From assembly GCA_002440225.1 (NCBI GenBank), contig DJSH01000090.1, positions 51,245-58,342 of the forward strand: a DNA stretch of 7,098 nucleotides, given 5' to 3'. The position numbers and the translations under genes are program-made. The notes below the pieces were generated by a model. That model made no database searches. It was not told the DNA's origin and saw nothing but the letters and a program-made list of their open reading frames with translations. This stretch comes from Candidatus Segatella violae (lineage in GTDB: Bacteria > Bacteroidota > Bacteroidia > Bacteroidales > Bacteroidaceae). This document shows positions 6,099 to 7,098 of the stretch, piece after piece (within the stretch, counting starts at the first letter, position 1; every line of letters begins with the position of its first letter).

Positions 6099-6261
6099 TT
6101 GATAACGATAACAGATAACAGTCCGTTTTCCGGATAGGGTAAAAGAGTAAAGAGAAAATTTTATATTTATATATATATATAAATATAAACATATAATTAA
6201 TACTTTTTCACACTTTCGACATACCTGCGGAAAACGGACTGTTATCTGTTATCGTTATCAA
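6099..6261. repeat. Long nested inverted repeat (34-bp perfect arms, 95-bp spacer)
   Basis: Positions 6099-6132 are perfectly complementary to 6228-6261. Each arm carries three copies of GATAAC (left: 6101, 6107, 6114; right as GTTATC at 6241, 6248, 6254), then a G+C-richer inner part containing GTCCGTTTTCCG. The spacer holds a 30-bp AT palindrome (6160-6189) centred within about six bases of the centre of the large repeat. There is no open reading frame of note inside. It could be a MITE-like element, a replication- or protein-binding locus with iterated sites, or a structured RNA; no target-site duplication is visible at the edges. The sequence alone does not decide between these. Confidence 0.85.
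6160..6189. repeat. Perfect 30-bp AT-only palindrome
   Basis: The 30 bases are entirely A and T and read identically on both strands, with a central alternating TA tract (about 6169-6180) flanked by TTTATATT-type arms. It sits inside the spacer of the 34-bp inverted repeat. Such a tract should melt or extrude as a cruciform easily under negative supercoiling (established property of alternating AT palindromes). Confidence 0.8.
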
Positions 6262-6280
6262 TCTCTGCGAAATCTCCCAA

Positions 6281-6340
6281 ACAACTCTATGCTTTCTCAC
6301 CCACAACTCTATGACTTTTTCACCCACAAAACTATGAGTT
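6281..6340. repeat. Short tandem direct repeats, about 2.6 copies of 22-23 bp
   Basis: Two near-identical units beginning ACAACTCTATG and ending TCACCC lie at 6281-6302 and 6303-6325; they differ by one inserted base and one or two substitutions in the middle. A third, degenerate partial copy (ACAAAACTATGAG) begins at 6326. They lie 20 bases right of the long inverted repeat and upstream of the HU-like gene. They are too few and too closely spaced to be a CRISPR array; they could be tandem protein-binding sites or a small slippage product. Confidence 0.7.
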
Positions 6341-6366
6341 AGCTTCTTTAACTATATCTCGCCGAA

Positions 6367-6386
6367 GTGTTAATGCCGTTTAACAC
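6367..6386. repeat. Inverted repeat upstream of the HU-like gene promoter (candidate operator)
   Basis: GTGTTAA (6367-6373) and TTAACAC (6380-6386) are perfect 7-base inverted arms around a 6-base spacer. The element ends 17 bases before the -33 box of the HU-like gene promoter, with a 13-base centre-to-centre arm spacing close to one helical turn, which suits a dimeric regulator. No bound protein can be named. Confidence 0.45.
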
Positions 6387-6403
6387 AACTCTGCACCCCA
6401 TTT

Positions 6404-6435
6404 TTTGGTGGTCTCGGAAAATTGTTGTATCTTTG
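6404..6435 (+). promoter_or_regulatory. Promoter of the HU-like gene
   Basis: TTTG (6404-6407) and TATCTTTG (6428-6435) are separated by 20 bases and match the Bacteroidetes -33/-7 promoter. Transcription would start near 6442, giving a leader of about 75 bases, AT-rich and without Shine-Dalgarno, to the ATG at 6518. Confidence 0.75.
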
Positions 6436-6517
6436 CATTGTGATTCAGAAAGATGCGCACTACCCTAAATTCACAAAAACATCACTTTAACATTAACCAT
6501 TTTAAAACTAAAAGATT

Positions 6518-7060
6518 ATGACTAGTAACAGCAAAGGAACATTGAAGTATCGTAAAGTGCAGCGTACCCCACAGGCGGGTGTAAACGCAGGCAAGAAGAA
6601 GTGGTACGCCACCGCAGTGAGCGACAGGGAGTTGTCGTTCGAGGACTTCGTGACCCACATCGCGGAGCACAACTCGCCTTACAGCCGAGGCACCGTGCAC
6701 GGCGTGGTGATGGACATGCTCGACTGCCTGCAGGAGTGTATCCTCGACGGCAAGAGCGTGCGTCTCTCCGACCTCGGCCTCTTCTCCATCGGCATGAGCT
6801 CCAAGGCAGAGGACACCAAGGAGAAAGTGTCGGCACAGAGCGTGGAGGGCGTGCACCTCATCGTGCGCAACACGAAGACGTGGAGCAACAGCGAGCTCAA
6901 GAAGAAGTGCAAGATCGTGGAGTACGACACCTACGGAACATCCGACGACGAGAACGGCGGCTCTACCCCATCCACTCCTTCGGGCGACGACAAGGGCGAC
7001 CAGGGCGGCGGCTCTGGCTCAGGCGGCTCTGGCTCCGACGGCGACGGCACCGTAGAGTAA
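6518..7060 (+). CDS. HU/IHF-like DNA-binding protein with acidic Gly/Ser tail (180 aa)
   Basis: This is a divergent HU-family DNA-binding protein of the kind multiplied in Bacteroidetes (the HU-HIG group). The N-terminus (KGTLKYRKVQRTP, 6-18) matches the usual start of the group. It is followed by KKKWYATAVSDRELSFEDF (26-44), a helical region HIAEHNSPYSRGTVHGVVMDMLDCLQECILDGKSVRLSDLGLFSIGM (47-93, quoted in pieces: SRGTV, VMDML, DGKSVRLSDLGLF), and a beta segment VHLIVRN (112-118). Residues from about 141 to 180 are a low-complexity Gly/Ser/Asp/Thr-Pro tail, presumably disordered. It likely binds or bends DNA as a dimer in the nucleoid; the precise role is unknown. The ATG at 6518 fits the promoter at 6404-6435. 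The gene is far richer in G+C than the R-M operon, suggesting it is not part of the acquired island. Confidence 0.88.
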   Translation: MTSNSKGTLKYRKVQRTPQAGVNAGKKKWYATAVSDRELSFEDFVTHIAEHNSPYSRGTVHGVVMDMLDCLQECILDGKSVRLSDLGLFSIGMSSKAEDTKEKVSAQSVEGVHLIVRNTKTWSNSELKKKCKIVEYDTYGTSDDENGGSTPSTPSGDDKGDQGGGSGSGGSGSDGDGTVE

Positions 7061-7062
7061 GC

Positions 7063-7075
7063 GGGCTGAAAGCCC
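7063..7075 (+). other. Short hairpin after the HU-like gene
   Basis: GGGCT (7063-7067) and AGCCC (7071-7075) form a 5-bp stem with a GAA loop two bases after the stop codon. It is followed by A residues rather than T, so it is not a standard intrinsic terminator; it may stabilise the 3' end of the message. The window ends 23 bases later. Confidence 0.35.
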
Positions 7076-7098
7076 AAAAAGCACCTAAAACTGGGATG

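Noticed and set aside
6099..6261. Long inverted repeat as a confirmed insertion element
   Set aside because: No transposase and no target-site duplication is visible at the ends, so it is listed as a repeat only.
6327..6334. Minus-strand TAGTTTTG -7 motif in the direct repeats
   Set aside because: No -33 element at the expected position, and it falls in a degenerate repeat copy.
6281..6340. CRISPR array
   Set aside because: Only two to three copies directly adjoining one another with no spacers and no cas genes.
6482..6856. Minus-strand reading frames opposite the HU-like gene
   Set aside because: They arise from the G+C-rich codon pattern of the real gene; the translations are His/Arg/Cys-rich and resemble nothing.

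Overview
The window looks like a piece of a Bacteroidetes chromosome, most likely Prevotella-like (genus inferred, not proven). The reasons are promoters of the TTTG / TAnnTTTG type, AT-rich leaders mostly without Shine-Dalgarno sequences, a DUF3127-type protein and an HU-like protein with a low-complexity tail. The two outer genes (69-356 and 6518-7060) are visibly richer in G+C than the roughly 6 kb between them, which reads as an AT-rich accessory island set between more ordinary chromosomal genes.

Layout, left to right: (1) a DUF3127-like small protein on the minus strand with a promoter near 412-419. (2) A minus-strand operon of three unrecognised genes (1867-2607, 949-1839, 527-952). 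It starts from a promoter near 2715-2722 and ends in a strong hairpin terminator at 443-498. The second gene is a long coiled-coil protein. The second and third genes overlap by four bases (ATGA) and share a short peptide of the form NN-[YF]-[FY]-x-x-IGQQ-[VI]-N, at the C-terminus of one and the N-terminus of the other. (3) A minus-strand type II restriction-modification operon: a cytosine-5 DNA methyltransferase (4080-5954) followed 11 bases later by an MvaI/BcnI-family restriction enzyme (2851-4068), with a promoter at 6033-6064 and a terminator at 2786-2839. (4) A 563-base divergent intergenic region rich in symmetrical structure: an inverted repeat at the methyltransferase promoter, a 34-bp perfect inverted repeat enclosing a 30-bp AT palindrome, 22-23 bp direct repeats, and a 7-6-7 inverted repeat just upstream of the next promoter. 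(5) A plus-strand HU/IHF-like DNA-binding protein with a Gly/Ser/Asp-rich tail.

The restriction-modification pair is a complete, apparently intact system: the methyltransferase is transcribed first and protects the host sites that the nuclease would cut. The neighbouring three-gene operon has no function I can assign. Its place inside the AT-rich island next to an R-M system, its tight gene packing and the shared IGQQ peptide make it the best candidate for an undescribed system, possibly a multi-protein complex. That role is inference. The 34-bp nested inverted repeat is the strongest unexplained DNA-level signal.
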